This document shows positions 6,165-7,697 of a stretch of DNA of 7,697 nucleotides, one piece after another. Made by a program: the position numbers and the translations under genes. Position 1 is the stretch's first letter, and each line of letters opens with the position of its first letter. Below the pieces are notes generated by a model. It worked only from the letters and a program-made list of their open reading frames with translations, made no database searches and was not told the origin of the DNA. The stretch spans positions 1 through 7,697 of the forward strand of contig JAFUWM010000250.1 in NCBI GenBank assembly GCA_017483425.1, read 5' to 3'. This stretch comes from Lachnospiraceae bacterium. Lineage in GTDB: Bacteria > Bacillota > Clostridia > Lachnospirales > Lachnospiraceae.

Positions 6165-6253
6165 GTCCTAACTCTCCTTTTAATTTCGCTTTCAAATACT
6201 TTAACGCTTCATCATACGACTCTTCATATGATTCGATCCGTTAATCCTGACAT
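6133..6253 (-). pseudogene. Frameshifted small reading frame at the head of the operon
   Basis: On the minus strand an ATG at 6253, behind GAGGT (complement of 6259-6263), starts MSGLTDRII and stops at 6224. The +1 frame from 6234 reads ESYEESYDEALKYLKAKLKG and then ELGHD, which looks strongly like protein, and it ends at 6133 inside the ExbB-like gene. Removing one base near 6235 would give a continuous peptide of about 39 residues. Alternatively, an ATG at 6284 reads MKENYFEVYNVRINGS and one added base would join it to the same tail, but that start has no ribosome binding site. I infer a broken small gene or a leader peptide. A sequencing indel is possible. Confidence 0.3.
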
Positions 6254-6282
6254 TATATACCTCAAAATAATTTTCTTTCATC

Positions 6283-6290
6283 ATTATAAT
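6283..6290. promoter_or_regulatory. Symmetric ATTATAAT, possible shared -10 of divergent promoters
   Basis: ATTATAAT is its own reverse complement, so each strand reads TATAAT (6285-6290 plus, 6288-6283 minus). It lies in the 141-bp gap between the divergent ExbB-like gene and the DUF697 gene. I find no good TTGACA-like -35 at 16-18 bases on either side, so this is a candidate only. For the plus-strand gene it would leave a leader of under ten bases, consistent with that gene's missing ribosome binding site. Confidence 0.3.
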
Positions 6291-6305
6291 ACAAAACCGG
6301 ACTGA

Positions 6306-7391
6306 ATGCCTAAATCAAAACAAAGCCCCAAGTTTGGTCTGATGCCTCTTTCGTACTTTATGATAAAAGTTTATAATGTTGCATGGGACGAAGACAAAGA
6401 TTTTGCCACGATTCAGGATAAGTTGAATCAATATATAAGGATGAAAAACCGAATGAAAAATAAAAAGACAAGCGTATGGACTATAGTTCTTCTCATTTCC
6501 ATCGCCATAATCCTCGTAATGAGCCTTGTGAGCAATGCTTTGGAAATAGGCGAAAGATTCGGCAGGGTGCATATTTCCCTGGAGATCATGTTCTACGTGC
6601 TGATAGCGGTAGTGGTGCTCGGAGGTATAGTATACCCCGTTGTGGGTGTTTTCTTTGCTCCCATATTCTCACTTGAAAAGCTTCATAATGCCGACGGTTC
6701 AGCGCGGCAGAAATGGTGTAGGAGACTTGTCAAAAACCTGCTGGAAAATGTTGAACTTACACCTGAGGAGCAGGAAGAAGTCAAGGGCTTTTTGAAGCTT
6801 GAGGATGCTACGGATGACAGGCTGATAGAATTCTTTGACAGAAAGATCGCACCGGAGATCAACCATGAGATCTATGACACGGCCAAGAAGATATTCATAA
6901 TCACCGCAGTTTCACAGAATTCAGTATATGATATGCTCGGAATGGCTTCAGCAAATTTTTCTCTCATAAAAAGGATCACGGAAATATGTGGTTTCAGACC
7001 AAGCAACGCTCAGGTTTTCAGTTTGTATATCAGGGTTCTTTCTATGACTCTCCTCGCCGGAAACCTTGAAGATATGAATATCGAGGAGCTTATCCCGATA
7101 GCCACAGAGGGAGCTCTTGGCAAGGCTTTGGGAATAGTTGCGGCTTCAGCTACACAGGGAGCGGTAAATGCGCTTACTACCCTCCGTATTGCTGCTATCA
7201 CAAAAAACTATCTTTTAAATGCAGATGTGTCGCAGACGAGAAAGGAGCTTAGGAGAAAGTCCTATGCAGAAGCTTTCAGCATACTTAAGAATATTCTGAA
7301 ACAAGGAATGGACGAAAAGGTAAAAGAGCCTGTCAGAAACTTCTTTTCTCGCAAGAAGCTTGAAGAAAAAGCCGAGGCGTCCATTACATGA
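6306..7391 (+). CDS. DUF697 (YcjF-like) two-span membrane protein
   Basis: A 361-residue protein. A cytoplasmic N-terminal stretch rich in Lys/Arg around 45-54 precedes two membrane spans at about 56-77 and 92-120. A soluble part follows, with an acidic EEQEEVK helix (154-160). Residues about 195-300 match the DUF697 pattern: KIFIITAVSQNSVYDML, then LIKRITEICGFRP (220-232), and QGAVNALTTLRIA (284-296), the counterpart of the family's EGAVNGLLTARIG. The C-terminus is strongly basic and charged. DUF697 proteins often accompany or are fused to Era-like GTPases; none is seen here. No ribosome binding site precedes the ATG at 6306 nor the in-frame ATGs at 6342 and 6360, so the start is uncertain. 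The gene is divergent from the ExbB/ExbD-like operon with 141 bases between, which allows shared control. The role is unknown; envelope stress or membrane transport are guesses. Confidence 0.82.
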   Translation: MPKSKQSPKFGLMPLSYFMIKVYNVAWDEDKDFATIQDKLNQYIRMKNRMKNKKTSVWTIVLLISIAIILVMSLVSNALEIGERFGRVHISLEIMFYVLIAVVVLGGIVYPVVGVFFAPIFSLEKLHNADGSARQKWCRRLVKNLLENVELTPEEQEEVKGFLKLEDATDDRLIEFFDRKIAPEINHEIYDTAKKIFIITAVSQNSVYDMLGMASANFSLIKRITEICGFRPSNAQVFSLYIRVLSMTLLAGNLEDMNIEELIPIATEGALGKALGIVAASATQGAVNALTTLRIAAITKNYLLNADVSQTRKELRRKSYAEAFSILKNILKQGMDEKVKEPVRNFFSRKKLEEKAEASIT

Positions 7392-7697
7392 ACGACGAGG
7401 AAATTCAGATGATTCAGATTGGACGAACGTAGTTGATGTAGCATTTCTCTGATCGGATGAAATTTCCTATGGTAATATATTTAACAAATATCAGGGTCAA
7501 ACAGGCTTAAAAAGGGAGCATGATACCGTTCGAGGCGTATTTTGCCGAGTTACGGTATCAGCATCCGGACGGACTTAGTCAGATAATAAACAGAATTTAT
7601 TAGAGGAGCATGATACCGTTCGAGGCGTATTTTGCCGAGTTACGGTATCAGCATCCGACCGGACAGAATCAGATATAAAACTGCGTTTTATAGAGGA
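7388..7697 (+). pseudogene. Probable broken gene overlapping the DUF697 stop, running off the right edge
   Basis: ATGA at 7388-7391 overlaps the DUF697 stop, the usual sign of a coupled next gene, and gives MNDEEIQMIQIGRT before a stop. In another frame, SDWTNVVDVAFL (from 7414) ends at a TGA (7450-7452). That frame continues as SDEISYGNIFNKYQGQTGLK, passes through the first 90-bp repeat (EHDTVRGVFCRVTVSAS), meets a TAG at 7576-7578, and is then open to the window end through the second repeat. One frame change near 7410 and two stop codons would have to be undone to restore a gene, so I infer decay. The family is not recognised. If the reading is wrong, this is non-coding sequence followed by the repeat array. 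Confidence 0.35.
7511..7697 (+). repeat. 90-bp tandem repeat with internal hairpin, continuing past the right edge
   Basis: Two full units (7511-7600, 7601-7690) and the first seven bases of a third (7691-7697, TAGAGGA as at 7601-7607) follow at an exact 90-bp period. The first 53 bases after the unit head are identical (7515-7567 and 7605-7657), while the remaining third differs at many positions. Each conserved core holds a perfect 9-bp inverted repeat, TGATACCGT...ACGGTATCA (7521-7529/7552-7560 and 7611-7619/7642-7650), enclosing a smaller GGC...GCC stem. Ninety bases is 30 codons, so frame is kept between units. One frame reads EHDTVRGVFCRVTVSAS in both units. Another starts at GGAGC-ATG in each unit and reads MIPFEAYFAELRYQHP before stopping after 27 and 22 codons. 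Which, if any, is used cannot be decided from two units. Confidence 0.85.

Noticed and set aside
7511..7697. CRISPR array
   Set aside because: The repeat core is 53 bases and the variable part, about 37 bases, is still partly similar between units. Only two full units are visible and no cas genes are present.
1..7697. tRNA, rRNA or riboswitch sequences
   Set aside because: I found no cloverleaf with a GTTCGA-type arm and acceptor stem and no conserved riboswitch core by eye. The GTTCGA in the 90-bp repeat lacks the rest of a tRNA.

Overview
The window looks like chromosomal DNA of a Gram-positive anaerobe, most likely Clostridia and probably Lachnospiraceae. Three things suggest this: strong AGGAGG-type ribosome binding sites, a ferredoxin-tailed aldo/keto reductase of the kind common in gut Clostridia, and secreted proteins with Gram-positive style leaders. 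No gene here is diagnostic for a species.

Layout. Positions 1-36 hold the first 12 codons of a gene that leaves the window to the left (minus strand). Positions 37-626 hold no intact gene, only coding debris: an unidentified remnant and a ybjQ-like gene with its middle deleted. On the plus strand follow an aldo/keto reductase with a two-cluster Fe-S tail (627-1772), a SpoU/TrmH-family RNA 2'-O-methyltransferase (1821-2678), and a broken unidentified gene (2666-2886). The two intact genes are probably ordinary metabolic and RNA-modification genes.

Positions 6164-2952 (minus strand) form the most interesting part, a tight five-gene operon. Its genes are an ExbB/TolQ/MotA-type channel subunit, an ExbD/TolR-type single-span subunit with the membrane aspartate, a two-span protein, an acidic secreted or anchored protein, and a secreted OB-fold protein. 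The third and fourth proteins end in related domains that resemble the extracytoplasmic ExbD/TolR domain. This is the energy module of TonB or Tol systems rebuilt for what appears to be a cell without an outer membrane, and I do not recognise it as a described system. A frameshifted small reading frame lies just before the first gene. A plausible reading is an ion-driven membrane machine acting on extracytoplasmic proteins; this is inference.

Divergently, 6306-7391 encodes a two-span DUF697 (YcjF-like) membrane protein. Overlapping its stop begins what looks like a broken gene, which runs into a 90-bp tandem repeat. Each repeat carries a 9-bp inverted repeat, and the array continues past the right edge. 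By eye the operon is clearly AT-richer (about 30% G+C in sampled lines) than the reductase gene (about 50%), and broken reading frames occur at several gene junctions. The region therefore looks like accessory DNA or DNA in decay.
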